Shown here piece after piece: positions 16,046-25,700 of a stretch of 64,000 nucleotides of DNA. The DNA is taken from NCBI RefSeq assembly GCF_000416235.1, contig NZ_ATLO01000051.1, positions 124,001 through 188,000 of the forward strand. The letters run 5' to 3'. How positions within the stretch are numbered: position 1 is the first letter of the stretch; each line of letters opens with the position of its first letter. Source of the DNA: Pseudomonas sp. CFII64 (GTDB taxonomy: Bacteria; Pseudomonadota; Gammaproteobacteria; Pseudomonadales; Pseudomonadaceae). The notes under the pieces are model-generated. The model saw only the letters and a program-made list of their open reading frames with translations, made no database searches and was not told the DNA's origin. Made by a program: the position numbers and the translations under genes.

Positions 16046-17608
16046 ATGTTGGACGCCAATCTTAAAGCCCAGTTGAAGTCGTACCTGGAACGGGTCACAC
16101 AACCGATCGAGATCGTCGCGTCCCTTGATGACGGCGCGAAATCCCAGGAAATGCTGGCATTGCTCAACGACGTGATCAGCGTTTCGAAAGACATCACCTT
16201 GAATGACAGCGGCACCGACGTGCGCACTCCGTCGTTCTCGCTCAACAGCCCCGGGAAAAACATCAGCCTGCGTTTCGCCGGCATCCCGATGGGCCACGAA
16301 TTCACCTCGTTGGTGCTGGCGCTGCTGCAAGTTGGCGGTTATCCATCCAAGGCCAGCGCCGAAGCCATCGAACAGGCTCGCTCGCTGCAGGGCGAGTTCA
16401 GGTTCGAAACCTATTTTTCCCAGTCTTGCCAGAACTGCCCGGACGTCGTTCAGGCGCTGAACCTGCTGGCCGTGCTCAATCCAAACGTGCACCACGTCGC
16501 GATCGATGGCGCGCTGTTTCAGGATGAAGTGACCGAGCGGCATGTCATGTCAGTGCCGAGCATCTATCTGAACGGTGAGCTGTTCGGCCAGGGTCGCATG
16601 GGCCTGGAAGAAATTCTCTCCAAGATCGACACCGGTGCCGGTGATCGTCAGGCGGCGAAACTCAACGCCAAGGAAGCCTTTGATGTGCTGGTGGTCGGCG
16701 GCGGCCCGGCAGGCTCGGCGGCGGCAGTGTATGCCGCCCGCAAAGGCATTCGCACTGGTGTAGCGGCAGAGCGTTTCGGCGGTCAGGTGCTGGACACCAT
16801 GGCCATTGAAAACTTCATCTCGGTACAACACACCGAAGGCCCGAAACTGGCCGTTGCCCTTGAAGAGCACGTCAAGCAGTACGAAGTCGACATCATGAAC
16901 CTGCAACGTGCCGAGCAGTTGATTCCCGGTACGGGCGGGGCGCTGCACGAAGTGAAATTCGCTGGCGGTGCCAGCCTCAAGACCAAAACCGTGATTCTGG
17001 CGACCGGTGCACGCTGGAGGGAAATGAATGTCCCTGGCGAGCAGCAATACCGGAACAAGGGCGTAGCCTACTGCCCGCACTGCGACGGCCCGCTGTTCAA
17101 AGGCAAGCGCGTTGCGGTGATCGGCGGCGGTAACTCCGGCGTTGAAGCGGCAATCGACCTGGCGGGTATTGTCAGCCACGTCACACTGCTGGAATTCGAC
17201 GTGCAACTGCGTGCCGACGCTGTTCTGCAACGCAAATTGCACAGCTTGCCCAACGTAACCGTCATCACCAACGCACAAACGTCGGAAGTGACCGGCGATG
17301 AGCTGAAGGTCAACGGCCTGCGCTACAAGAACCGTCTGAATGGCGAAGAAGTGGCGGTAGCGCTGGAAGGCATCTTTGTGCAGATCGGCTTGCTGCCAAA
17401 CACTGATTGGCTCAAGGGCACCATCGAACTGTCGCCACGGGGTGAAATTGTGGTCGATTCTCGCGGTGAGACCTCGATTCCCGGGATCTTCGCGGCCGGC
17501 GACGTGACCACCACACCTTACAAACAGATCATCATTGCTCTGGGCGAGGGTGCCAAGGCCTCTCTCAGCGCCTTCGATCACTTGATCCGCACGTCCGCCC
17601 CAGCCTGA
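16046..17608 (+). CDS. ahpF: Alkyl hydroperoxide reductase subunit F
   Basis: NADH-dependent flavoprotein disulfide reductase that recharges AhpC. The N-terminal double-thioredoxin-like domain has Cys128/Cys131 (SQSCQNCPDV). The FAD motif VVGGGPAGSAAAVYAARKG follows near 210. The thioredoxin-reductase-like centre is VAYCPHCDGPLFKG, and the C-terminal FAD motif is GIFAAGDVTTTPYKQ. 520 aa against 521 in E. coli. I prefer the ATG at 16046 over 16031: the shorter form aligns with the family start (MLDANLKAQL) and has GGA upstream. Shares a terminator with gloA on the other strand. Confidence 0.95.
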   Translation: MLDANLKAQLKSYLERVTQPIEIVASLDDGAKSQEMLALLNDVISVSKDITLNDSGTDVRTPSFSLNSPGKNISLRFAGIPMGHEFTSLVLALLQVGGYPSKASAEAIEQARSLQGEFRFETYFSQSCQNCPDVVQALNLLAVLNPNVHHVAIDGALFQDEVTERHVMSVPSIYLNGELFGQGRMGLEEILSKIDTGAGDRQAAKLNAKEAFDVLVVGGGPAGSAAAVYAARKGIRTGVAAERFGGQVLDTMAIENFISVQHTEGPKLAVALEEHVKQYEVDIMNLQRAEQLIPGTGGALHEVKFAGGASLKTKTVILATGARWREMNVPGEQQYRNKGVAYCPHCDGPLFKGKRVAVIGGGNSGVEAAIDLAGIVSHVTLLEFDVQLRADAVLQRKLHSLPNVTVITNAQTSEVTGDELKVNGLRYKNRLNGEEVAVALEGIFVQIGLLPNTDWLKGTIELSPRGEIVVDSRGETSIPGIFAAGDVTTTPYKQIIIALGEGAKASLSAFDHLIRTSAPA

Positions 17609-17620
17609 CGCTCGGGCAAC

Positions 17621-17657
17621 AAAAAAGGCCTCATGAGCGATCATGAGGCCTTTTTTT
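17621..17657. terminator. Bidirectional terminator between ahpF and gloA
   Basis: A-tract, then GGCCTCATGA / TCATGAGGCC around a GCGA loop, then a T-tract. The symmetric A and T runs make it work for ahpF (plus) and gloA (minus). Confidence 0.9.
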
Positions 17658-17671
17658 GTCGCGTCAGTTCA

Positions 17672-18193
17672 TCACAACGGGGTTGGCTGAATGATTTCAA
17701 CCCAATACCCGTCCGGGTCTTTGATGAAGGCCAGGCTGTTCATGCGGCCGTCAGCCAGGCGTTTCTGGAAGTCCACGCCCAAGGTCTCGAAGCGCTCGCA
17801 AGCGGCGTGAACATCCGGCACCGAGATGCAGATGTGCCCGAAGCCACGCGGATCGGTATTGCCATTGTGATAGGCGAACGCCGGATCGTTTTCAGTGCCG
17901 TGGTTGTGGGTCAGTTCCAGGATGCCGGGGATCGACTTCATCCACTGATTGCGTTGTGCATCGTCGTCCGGGATCTGCTCCTTGTTCACCAGTGCCAGGA
18001 AGTACAGGCTGAATTCAGCTTCAGCGAAATCGCGTTTTTCCACCAGGCTGAAGCCCAGCACACGGGTGTAGAAATCCAGCGATGCAGTGATGTCTTTGAC
18101 ACGCAGCATGGTGTGGTTAAACACGAATTGCTGGGTCGCGGCTTCAGGCTTCGCTGTCACGCCGGGAAAGGTGTCGAGTGCTTGCAGGCTCAT
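17672..18193 (-). CDS. gloA: Lactoylglutathione lyase (glyoxalase I)
   Basis: Converts the methylglyoxal-glutathione hemithioacetal to S-lactoylglutathione. 173 aa. The two VOC half-domains start at FNHTMLRVKDITASLDFYTR and GFGHICISVPDVHAACERFE. Metal ligands are the His of FNHTM, the Glu of LELTHNHG, the His of GHICIS and the Glu of GYWVEIIQP. The longer form, with the WMKSIPGILELTHNHG segment, is the eukaryote-like, often Zn-dependent type found in pseudomonads. Start has GGAG (CGGAGCTATCCATG). Depends on glutathione supplied by the nearby gor. Confidence 0.93.
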   Translation of the reverse strand: MSLQALDTFPGVTAKPEAATQQFVFNHTMLRVKDITASLDFYTRVLGFSLVEKRDFAEAEFSLYFLALVNKEQIPDDDAQRNQWMKSIPGILELTHNHGTENDPAFAYHNGNTDPRGFGHICISVPDVHAACERFETLGVDFQKRLADGRMNSLAFIKDPDGYWVEIIQPTPL

Positions 18194-18346
18194 GGATAGC
18201 TCCGATTGAATGTTCGCAATGGGTCAAATGATACGGGGCGTGTCGCCAGATTGCCAAATTCCCGGTGGTCAAGCCGTCGCCGCTCTTGTTCAGGGCGGCA
18301 TTGCGCGTCAGACTTTCCGACTCATGCCTTGTGGAAAATGGCCATC

Positions 18347-18898
18347 ATGTTTATCCGGTTATACCGCGTATCAATGGCGGGCCTTTGCCTGTTGTTCGCT
18401 TCAGGCTTCGTTCAGGCGAACGATGCCATGATCACCTGGCCTGAAGGGTGGCAGATTGAAGCCATGCCTCCAGAAGCAGACGCAACTGGCAAGCCCGCTG
18501 CGCAATTCAGACAACGCGCGGTCAAGAACGATCAGGCGGGCAACCCGATGATGGTCATGGAGTTGACGCAATCGACTCTGGTAGCCGGGCATCAGGTCAA
18601 CGTGGAGGGTGTTTTGCTGGAAATGCGCAAGGCTATTCAGGTGATGTTTGCCCGCAGTGGATTCCAAAGCGTCTGTACCCGAGCCCGGCAGGACACCTTA
18701 AGCCAGATACCCGCGCTGGAGACGACCTGTACGATTACCCAGAACGGGGTGCATGTGATGACTCAAACGTTGGTTGCCGCAGCCACCAAGGACATGGCCT
18801 GGTCGCTTTCCTACGCGGGATCCGCTGAAGGTTATGCAGCGACCAAGGAAGAAGCCCGCCGGATCCGCGACAGCGTGCGTATAGATGGCAGTCAGTAA
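18347..18898 (+). CDS. Secreted DUF4946 protein
   Basis: 183 aa with a cleavable signal peptide (MFIRLYRVSMAGLCLLFASG, then FVQA at the cut). The mature protein begins NDAMITWPEGWQIE. Two cysteines (SVCTRAR and TTCTITQ) probably form a disulfide, so it should be periplasmic. The pattern W-P-GW, QFRQRAVKNDQAGNPMMVMEL and the end RRIRDSVRI fits the DUF4946 family of pseudomonads, whose role is unknown. The ATG at 18347 is chosen because it gives a normal signal peptide; 18338 is possible. The long upstream extension from 18206 is not coding. Confidence 0.75.
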   Translation: MFIRLYRVSMAGLCLLFASGFVQANDAMITWPEGWQIEAMPPEADATGKPAAQFRQRAVKNDQAGNPMMVMELTQSTLVAGHQVNVEGVLLEMRKAIQVMFARSGFQSVCTRARQDTLSQIPALETTCTITQNGVHVMTQTLVAAATKDMAWSLSYAGSAEGYAATKEEARRIRDSVRIDGSQ

Positions 18899-18920
18899 GT
18901 GCGGCTGGGACAAAATTCAG

Positions 18921-18946
18921 GCAAAAAGAAGCCCGCCGAAGCGGGC
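18921..18946 (-). terminator. Minus-strand intrinsic terminator without an obvious gene
   Basis: Stem GCCCGC/GCGGGC with a four-base loop (18931-18946). On the plus strand no T-run follows, but on the minus strand it is followed by CTTCTTTTTGCC, a proper tail. The nearest minus-strand gene (the H-NS-like gene ending at 19372) already has its own terminator at 19327-19356, so this one is either for read-through or for an unannotated minus-strand transcript. Confidence 0.5.
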
Positions 18947-19326
18947 ATTGGGGCGCTAATCCTTTAGCAGCCTCTATCCTGAGTGAACGGGTGTGAAAAA
19001 TTCGTGAACCATTCGTTCAAAATTCGGAAGGCATCATGCTAAAAAATCAGAAGTTTCCGACAGATTAGAACGAAATAACTGACGAATTTCATTTCTTTAT
19101 ATCTTGGGTTTCTATCAGGCTATCGCTCATAACGAACAGATATTTAAAAACCTCCGTAGCGAAATGTGCGCTCGGCATTCGTCGATAAATTGAGTCGGAC
19201 ATGCCCATGGACTAATACGATAGTTCTAACGCCATGAAACGGTATTGAACGAACTTGAACGCTATCAAATGCTGTTTTTCGGACTCGATACCGCACATGT
19301 ATTCGACGCTATTCATTGACGTCAAT
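18947..19326. other. AT-rich intergenic stretch, no protein gene
   Basis: 380 bases, clearly richer in A+T than the flanks, with repeated TTCG-type motifs (attcgtgaaccattcgttcaaaattcgg region) and no frame of useful length with a ribosome site. Bounded on both sides by terminators that face minus-strand transcription. It could hold a small RNA or be an H-NS-family binding region. Confidence 0.4.
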
Positions 19327-19356
19327 AAAAAAGCCCTGCAGAGCAGGGCTTTTTAT
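19327..19356 (-). terminator. Terminator of the H-NS-family gene
   Basis: AAAAAAGCCCTG / CAGGGCTTTTT with a five-base loop; A-tract and T-tract on both sides. It lies 16 bases past the mvaU-like stop. Confidence 0.85.
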
Positions 19357-19371
19357 ATTCAATGGTTTCGC

Positions 19372-19734
19372 TCAAGCGCGAAGCCATGAATCGACGGTAT
19401 CAATACCGTATTGCTCTTTCCAGGACTTCAGACCGCGATGATTTCCACCTTTGGTCTCGATCAGTTCGCCCGTGTGAGGGTTTTGATAAACCTTGATCAC
19501 CCGTGCCCGGCGGCGCTTGGGCCCCGCAGGGGCGGCCTGGGCTGAGGAGCCTCTAGGGTCGAGGATTGCGATGATGTCACGCAGGCCCTTGTCATAGCTG
19601 CTCATCAAGCCCTGGAGTTTCTGCTCGAATTCAATCTCCTTTTTCAGTCCGGCATCGTTCTTCAAGGATTCCAGCTGTGCCAGCTGTTCTTGAAGGGCTT
19701 TTTCTGCTGCTCGAAACTCGGCAAGTCTAGACAA
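19372..19734 (-). CDS. MvaT/MvaU-type H-NS-family xenogeneic silencer
   Basis: 120 aa. N-terminal coiled-coil oligomerisation domain (SRLAEFRAAEKALQEQLAQL then IEFEQKLQGLMSSYDKGLRDIIAIL), a Ser/Ala/Pro-rich linker, and a C-terminal DNA-binding domain with the RRRARVIKVYQNPHTGE and TKGGNHRGLKSWKEQYG blocks typical of the MvaT family (AT-hook-like binding of AT-rich DNA). The N-terminus is closest to MvaU. The start is a TTG at 19734 with GGAG eight bases upstream; the longer frame to 19821 does not fit the family start. Expected to silence AT-rich acquired DNA such as the 30-49 kb region here. Confidence 0.9.
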   Translation of the reverse strand: MSRLAEFRAAEKALQEQLAQLESLKNDAGLKKEIEFEQKLQGLMSSYDKGLRDIIAILDPRGSSAQAAPAGPKRRRARVIKVYQNPHTGELIETKGGNHRGLKSWKEQYGIDTVDSWLRA

Positions 19735-20100
19735 ATAACATACTCCGACAGTGTAGTGGCTGTAACCCGCCAACAGCGCATCTGAAAAAAAGCGGTTGGC
19801 TGATTCGCTCGCGAGATGCATTACCCTGGGATCAGGTGCACAGCGCTTTGATGAACATAAAGCTGGCTGTCAGTCCCGTCCCGAAGAGAGGGTAGTTGCA
19901 TCGGTTGCGTGTAAATCATGCACGTTTTTTTTCAGTTAGAAAATAGTCTGGAGATAATTAAGTATAAGTGCCTCTGATGAGGAATTGCCGATTTTTACCG
20001 GAGCTTGTGTTATTGCGTGAAGCGGGACGTAAGTAATTTCTGATATTAGAGTCCACCAGGAAAAGGTCGAGTGATCGTTCCGGCTTGCGTTGCGCAGCTT
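19735..20100 (-). promoter_or_regulatory. AT-rich control region upstream of the H-NS-family gene
   Basis: 366 bases between the TPR gene end and the TTG start, with AT-rich tracts (for example around 19921-19960, ttttttttcagttagaaaatagtc) as expected for an autoregulated mvaT-type promoter. I see no clear gene in it; a frame reaching from the silencer gene to 19821 is only its upstream extension. Confidence 0.35.
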
Positions 20101-21201
20101 TTATAAGCCCTGCTGCAAGACTGGATCGTCCGGATTCTGCTGCTCCAGCTCGGCCAAAAGCACCTGGACCATCTGTAATTGGCCGTTTTCTTTCCAGTAA
20201 TTAATCAGCAACACCCGAGCCCGTCGGTTTCCTGGCTGACGCTTGAGGATTTCAATCAATTGTTTTTGCGCGGCCTCCAATTGGTCCAGATCATGAAGCG
20301 CAACCGCCAGGTCGTAACGGTAGTCGTTGTTTTCCGGTTCCAGTTCCAAAGCCTTGGCCAGCCCCAATAGCGCGAATTCGGTCTGGTCGTGCTGCAGCAG
20401 CCACATGCCCAGGGCATGCTGGAGTCGCGCCGACTGCGGATGCCGCTCCAGAACTTGTCGGAACAGTTGCCGCGCCTTGTCGGTTTGCCCTTGTTTGTCG
20501 ATGAGCTCGATCTGCGCCAGCGCGGCATCCAGGTTATCCGGTTCAAGGGTCAACGCTTGCTGCACGCTGGCCAGGGCTAGAACCGGCTGGCCCTGATGCA
20601 TGGACAGTCGGGCCAATTGCAGTTGATTGGCGACGCTGGGTGGCTCGGTTTTCAATGTCACGGCGTAGTCTTCGGCGCTTTTTTCCAGCGCTGCGTAATA
20701 AAGCCCCAGATCATCAGGGGAAAGCCCGAGCAAGGCGCGGATTGCACTGAATCTTACCGCCGACTCTGGATCATCCAGCAGAGGTCCAAGCAACAAGCTG
20801 CGTTGGCTGGGTGAAACCATTGTCGTGGCCGCTGTGATAGCCGCCTGTCGTACCAGCGGCGAGTCGTTGTGCAGGTCGACACCCAGCAGCTTCAGGGCGT
20901 TGGGGCTGGGGTAGTTGCCCAGTTCGGCCAACAGGCTGGCGCGCCGGATATCCGACAGGTCCGTTCGTGCCAGTTGCTGATAGAGCACGCGAGCGGCGCC
21001 GGGCTTGCCGTTATGTGCCTGTTCAAGGGCTTCGGCATAGGTATGGGCCAGCGGGGTCGAGACGTTGTTCGACGGCGAGCCGCGCCAGGCGAGAAATCCG
21101 AGAATCAGCAGGACCGGCAGAAGGGCGAGCACGCCTCTATTCAACCAGCGACGTCGAGCAGTTACCTGAGAGGAAGAACCTGGTAAAGGCGATTTGGGCA
21201 T
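20101..21201 (-). CDS. Membrane-anchored HEAT/TPR repeat protein
   Basis: 366 aa. A short basic N-terminus is followed by one membrane span (residues about 18-40, LNRGVLALLPVLLILGFLAW), so the bulk should be periplasmic. Residues about 85-180 look like HEAT-type helical repeats (LLAELGNYPSPNALKLLGVD; SPLVRQAAITAATT; ESAVRFSAIRALLG). The rest is at least four TPRs (QLARLSMHQGQPVLALASVQ; AQIELIDKQGQTDKARQLFR; ALGMWLLQHDQTEFALLGLA; DLAVALHDLDQLEAAQKQLI). Such proteins are assembly or scaffold factors, for example beside cytochrome maturation or multihaem proteins, but nothing adjacent shows its partner. ATG at 21201 preferred over a TTG at 21213. Confidence 0.75.
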   Translation of the reverse strand: MPKSPLPGSSSQVTARRRWLNRGVLALLPVLLILGFLAWRGSPSNNVSTPLAHTYAEALEQAHNGKPGAARVLYQQLARTDLSDIRRASLLAELGNYPSPNALKLLGVDLHNDSPLVRQAAITAATTMVSPSQRSLLLGPLLDDPESAVRFSAIRALLGLSPDDLGLYYAALEKSAEDYAVTLKTEPPSVANQLQLARLSMHQGQPVLALASVQQALTLEPDNLDAALAQIELIDKQGQTDKARQLFRQVLERHPQSARLQHALGMWLLQHDQTEFALLGLAKALELEPENNDYRYDLAVALHDLDQLEAAQKQLIEILKRQPGNRRARVLLINYWKENGQLQMVQVLLAELEQQNPDDPVLQQGL

Positions 21202-21271
21202 ACCGGTATCCAAGTCATGTCGGGGTGCAGCTTCGGGGAGTGATCGTCGACTGTCAAACGGCGCGGCATAA

Positions 21272-21304
21272 AAAAGCCCCGCGACCGGTCAGTCGCGGGG
21301 CTTT
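21272..21304 (-). terminator. Terminator of the mexEF-oprN-type operon
   Basis: AAGCCCCGCGAC / GTCGCGGGGCTT with a six-base loop and a T-run on the minus strand (GGGCTTTTTTATG). It lies 33 bases after the outer membrane factor stop. Confidence 0.88.
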
Positions 21305-21336
21305 CACATCCAGCTATTGAGCTGCCTGATGCTGGA

Positions 21337-22731
21337 TCAGGCTCGAGGTTGCCAACCACCGCCCATTGCCTTGTAAATCGCGACGATGCCACGGTACAGG
21401 TCGATTTCGGCTTGAGCCTGGGAATCTTCCGCAGACAGGCGCTCGCGCTCGGCATCGAGCAGGACCAGGAAGTCGGCAGTGCCTTCGCGGTACTGAATCG
21501 AGGCCAGATTCGCCGCCGCGCGACTCGACTCACTCTGACGAATGATCGAGAGCAAGCGTTGCTGGCGTTTGTCGTAGTCGCTGAAGGCGTTTTCCGACTC
21601 TTCCAGTGCCAGCAGCACTTGTTGCTCGTAATTGGCCAGCGCGCCTTCGGCATCGGCATCGGCACCGCGAATACGCGCACGCACGCTTCCCAGGTCGAAC
21701 GCTGCCCAGGTAATGCTCGGTCCTAAAGCCCAAGCCTTGGCGGCCGAAGAACCGATCTGCGAGCCGCGTCCGGCGGTGAAGCCCAGGAAACCGCTGAGGC
21801 TGACCCGTGGGAACAGATCCGCAGTTTCCACGCCGATTCGGGCGGTGGAGGAGGCCAGTTGGCGTTCAGCGGCCCAGACGTCGGGCCGGTGACGCAGCAC
21901 CTGAGTCGGATCGCCGATAGCCAGCTGCTTGGAAATGGCGGGCAGCTTCGACGGACTCAAGTCGACGCTGAGGGTTTCCGGCCGCTCACCCAGCAAGGTG
22001 GCAATCCGGTTACGCTGCCGGACTTGCTCGGCCTGCAATTGTGGAACTGAAGCTTCCACCGCCGCCAGCCGCGCATCGGCACGCACCACGTCCAGCTCGT
22101 TGCCGACGCCTGCATCACGCAGTTGCGCGGTGACGCCTCGGGAATCCTGTTGATTCTTGAGGTTGTCCCGGGCAATGCGTTCGCGCAGTTGAGCGCCACG
22201 CAATTGGCCATAAGCATCGACCACTTCGGCAGTCAGAGTCACTTGCAGGTCGTACAAATTGGCTTCGGCGACGTCCTGATCGGCGTTGCTGGCTTCCAGT
22301 TGACGCTGAATGCGCCCGAAAAGGTCGATCTCCCAGGCCATGTCCAGGCCCAGGTCATACCGTTCGCTGTGCACGCGCTGCTCGGTAATGCCCGGTTGTT
22401 GCCCTTTGGCCTGGTCACTGCTGACCCGGCTGGTGACGACCGGCATAGCGTCATTGCTGACGTCGTCACGGATCGCGCGGGCGGCCTTGAGCCGGGCGAA
22501 AGCAACGCGCAGTTCGCGGTTGCCGTTGATCGACTGAGCCACCAGTTTGTTCAGGGTCGGGTCATCGAATTGCTGCCACCAGATGGTATCCAGATGGCTG
22601 CGATCAAAGCTTCCCTGAGCGGCGGCCGCGACTTTGGCCGGGGCCGTGTCGGGCGTTTTGTAGTCAGGGCCGACAGCGCAGGCGGCGAGCGCCAGAACCA
22701 GCAGGCTGGGTAGAAACAGTTTTACGCTCAT
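21337..22731 (-). CDS. oprN: RND efflux outer membrane channel, OprN type
   Basis: 464-aa outer membrane lipoprotein of the TolC/OprM family. Signal MSVKLFLPSLLVLALAACAV has the lipobox cysteine at residue 18, followed by the hallmark GPDYKTP. Two OEP repeats follow; the family block LRHRPDVWAAERQLASSTARIG and the final YKAMGGGWQ are present. Its ATG overlaps the mexF stop (ATGA), with GGAG inside mexF. It is the third gene of an operon whose first two match MexE and MexF in size, hence OprN (472 aa in P. aeruginosa) rather than OprM. Confidence 0.85.
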   Translation of the reverse strand: MSVKLFLPSLLVLALAACAVGPDYKTPDTAPAKVAAAAQGSFDRSHLDTIWWQQFDDPTLNKLVAQSINGNRELRVAFARLKAARAIRDDVSNDAMPVVTSRVSSDQAKGQQPGITEQRVHSERYDLGLDMAWEIDLFGRIQRQLEASNADQDVAEANLYDLQVTLTAEVVDAYGQLRGAQLRERIARDNLKNQQDSRGVTAQLRDAGVGNELDVVRADARLAAVEASVPQLQAEQVRQRNRIATLLGERPETLSVDLSPSKLPAISKQLAIGDPTQVLRHRPDVWAAERQLASSTARIGVETADLFPRVSLSGFLGFTAGRGSQIGSSAAKAWALGPSITWAAFDLGSVRARIRGADADAEGALANYEQQVLLALEESENAFSDYDKRQQRLLSIIRQSESSRAAANLASIQYREGTADFLVLLDAERERLSAEDSQAQAEIDLYRGIVAIYKAMGGGWQPRA

Positions 22732-25700
22732 TGATGCGTCTCCAGCTTCAGCGCCTTGTCAGCCTTTTCAGCCTTGCGGGTTTCTTTACGTTCAACAAAG
22801 TTGCGGATCAGCACGTAGAACACTGGCGTCAGCAGCAAGCCGAAGAAGGTCACACCCAACATCCCCGAGAACACCGCTACACCCATGGCGTGGCGCATTT
22901 CGGCACCGGCACCGCTGGAGAACACCAGAGGCACAACGCCCATGATGAACGCGAAGGAGGTCATCAGAATCGGGCGCAACCGCAGCCGACAGGCTTCCAG
23001 TACCGCAGCCAGTGGCGTCATGCCTTCGCTTTGTTTGTCCTTGGCAAACTCGACAATCAGAATCGCGTTTTTACAGGCAAGTCCCACCAGCACGATCAAT
23101 CCGATCTGGGTAAAGATGTTGTTGTCGCTGCCGGTCAGAATCACCCCGGTAATGGCTGACAACAGGGTCATTGGCACGATCAGGATCACCGCCAGCGGCA
23201 AGCTCCAGCTTTCGTACTGCGCCGCCAACACCAGGAATGCCAGCAATACGCAGAGCGGGAACACCAACAGCGCCGTGTTACCGGAGAGGATTTGCTGATA
23301 GGTAATCTCGGTCCATTCGTACGTCATGCCGTTGGGCAATTCATCCTTGAGCAGTTTTTCCATGGCTGCCTGAGCCTGGCCCGAGCTATAGCCTGGCGCT
23401 GCTGCACCATTGATTTCCGCCGTGATGAAACCGTTGTAATGCATGACCCGATCCGGGCCGGCTGTATTGGTCACGTTGATGAAGGTTGCCAGCGGGACCA
23501 TTTCGCCCAGGTTATTGCGCACTTTTAGCTGACCGATCTGATCCGCATCCTGGCGGAACTGTTGTTCTGCCTGAACGTTGACTTGATAGGTCCGACCGAA
23601 GCGGTTGAAGTCGTTGGCATACAGCGAACCCATGTAAACCTGCAGGGTGTCGAAGATGTCGCTGATGGCAACGCCGTGGGTCTTGGCTTTTTCGCGATCG
23701 ATCGCAGCATCGACCTGTGGCACGTTGACGGTGTAGCTGGTGAACAAGGCGGCCAGCTCAGGAACGTTGTGGCTTTTGGCGATTACGTTCATGGTTTCTT
23801 TGTACAGTTCGTCGTAGCCCAGGTTGCCCCGGTCTTCGATTTGCAGGCGGAACCCGCCGATAGTGCCCAGACCTTGCACCGGTGGCGGCGGGAAGATCGC
23901 CATGTACGCATCTTGAATTGCGCCGTACTTGCCATTCAGCGCCCCTGCAATTGCGCCGGCCGACTGGCTGGCGTCCTTGCGCTGGTCGAACGGCTTGAGC
24001 GTTACAAACACGATGCCTGCGTTCGGGCTGTTGGTGAACCCGTTGATGGACAAGCCAGGGAACGCAATCGCGCTCTCGACGCCGTCCTGCTTCAGGGCGA
24101 TATCGGACATGCGCTTGATGACATCTTCAGTGCGGTCCAGGCTCGCAGCGTCTGGAAGTTGCGCGAAGGCCACCAGATATTGTTTGTCCTGGGGCGGCAC
24201 GAAACCGGTTGGCGTGGTCGCAAAACCGAAATAGGTCAGCACCATCAAACCTGCGTAGAGAATCAGCGCGATACCACTGCCGCGGATCACGCGACCAACG
24301 ACACCGACATAGCTGTTACTGGCTTTCTCAAACACCCGGTTGAAGGGCTTGAACAGCCAGCCGCCAAAAATCCGGTCGAGGAACCTGGAAAAGCGATCCT
24401 TGGGAGCGTCGTGAGCCTTGAGCAGCACTGCAGACAATGCCGGTGACAGCGTCAGCGAGTTGAAAGCCGAAATAACGGTCGAAATCGCAATCGTCAACGC
24501 AAACTGTTTATAGAACTGCCCGGTCAATCCAGAGATAAAGGCTGCCGGCACAAACACCGCGCAGAGCACCAGGGCCGTGGCAATGATCGGCCCGGTGACC
24601 TCACGCATGGCGCGCTTGGTCGCTTCGACGGGACTGTGCCCCAGTTCGATATTTCGCTCGACGTTTTCCACCACCACGATCGCGTCATCGACCACGATGC
24701 CGATGGCCAGTACCAGCCCGAACAGCGACAGCGCGTTGAGGGAGAAGCCAAACAAGTGCATCACAGCAAAGGTGCCGATCAGGGAAACCGGTACCGCTAC
24801 CAAGGGGATAATCGACGCCCGCCAGGTCTGCAGGAACAGGATCACCACCAGAACCACCAGGATCAGTGCCTCGAACAGTGTATGAATCACCGCTTCGATA
24901 GAGCCCCGAACAAAGACAGTGGGGTCATAGGCGATGGCGTAATCCATGCCCTCCGGGAAGCCTTTCTTCAGTTCGGCCATTTTGGCGCGAACACCGTTGG
25001 AGATGTCGATAGCGTTGGAGCCAGGGCGCTGGAAAATCGGAATCGCCACGGCGGGCTGGTTATCCAGCAATGAACGCAAGGCGTACTGATTGGAACCCAG
25101 CTCGATCCGGGCAATATCACGCAGCCGAGTAATTTCGCCATCCGCGCCAGCGCGGATCACGATGTTTTCGAATTCCTCTTCGCTGACCAGACGCCCTTGG
25201 GTATTGATCGACATCTGGAAACTGGTCGCAGAAGGCGAGGGCGGCGCACCCAACTGGCCGGCGGCAACCTGCCGGTTTTGCTCGCGAATCGCGTTGACGA
25301 CGTCGGTGGCGGTGATATTGCGCGAAGCGGTCTTGTTCGGATCCAGCCAGACTCGCAGCGAGTAATCGCCCATGCCGAACAATTGCACATCACCTACGCC
25401 GCCCAGGCGGGCCAACTCATCCTTGATATTAAGAATGGCGTAGTTGGACAGGTAGAGCATGTCGTAGCGTTTGTCCGGCGAGGTCAAGTGGACCACCATC
25501 GTCAGATCCGGCGAAGCCTTGTCCACCGTGATACCGATGCGCGTCACTTCCTCGGGAAGTTTCGGTTCGGTGCGGGTTACACGGTTTTGCACCTGTACCT
25601 GGGCGTTATCCAGATCAGTACCCAGCGCGAAAGTGATCGTCAGCGTGATCTTGCCGTCAGCGGTGGATTGCGAGGACATGTACAACATGTTCTCGACACC

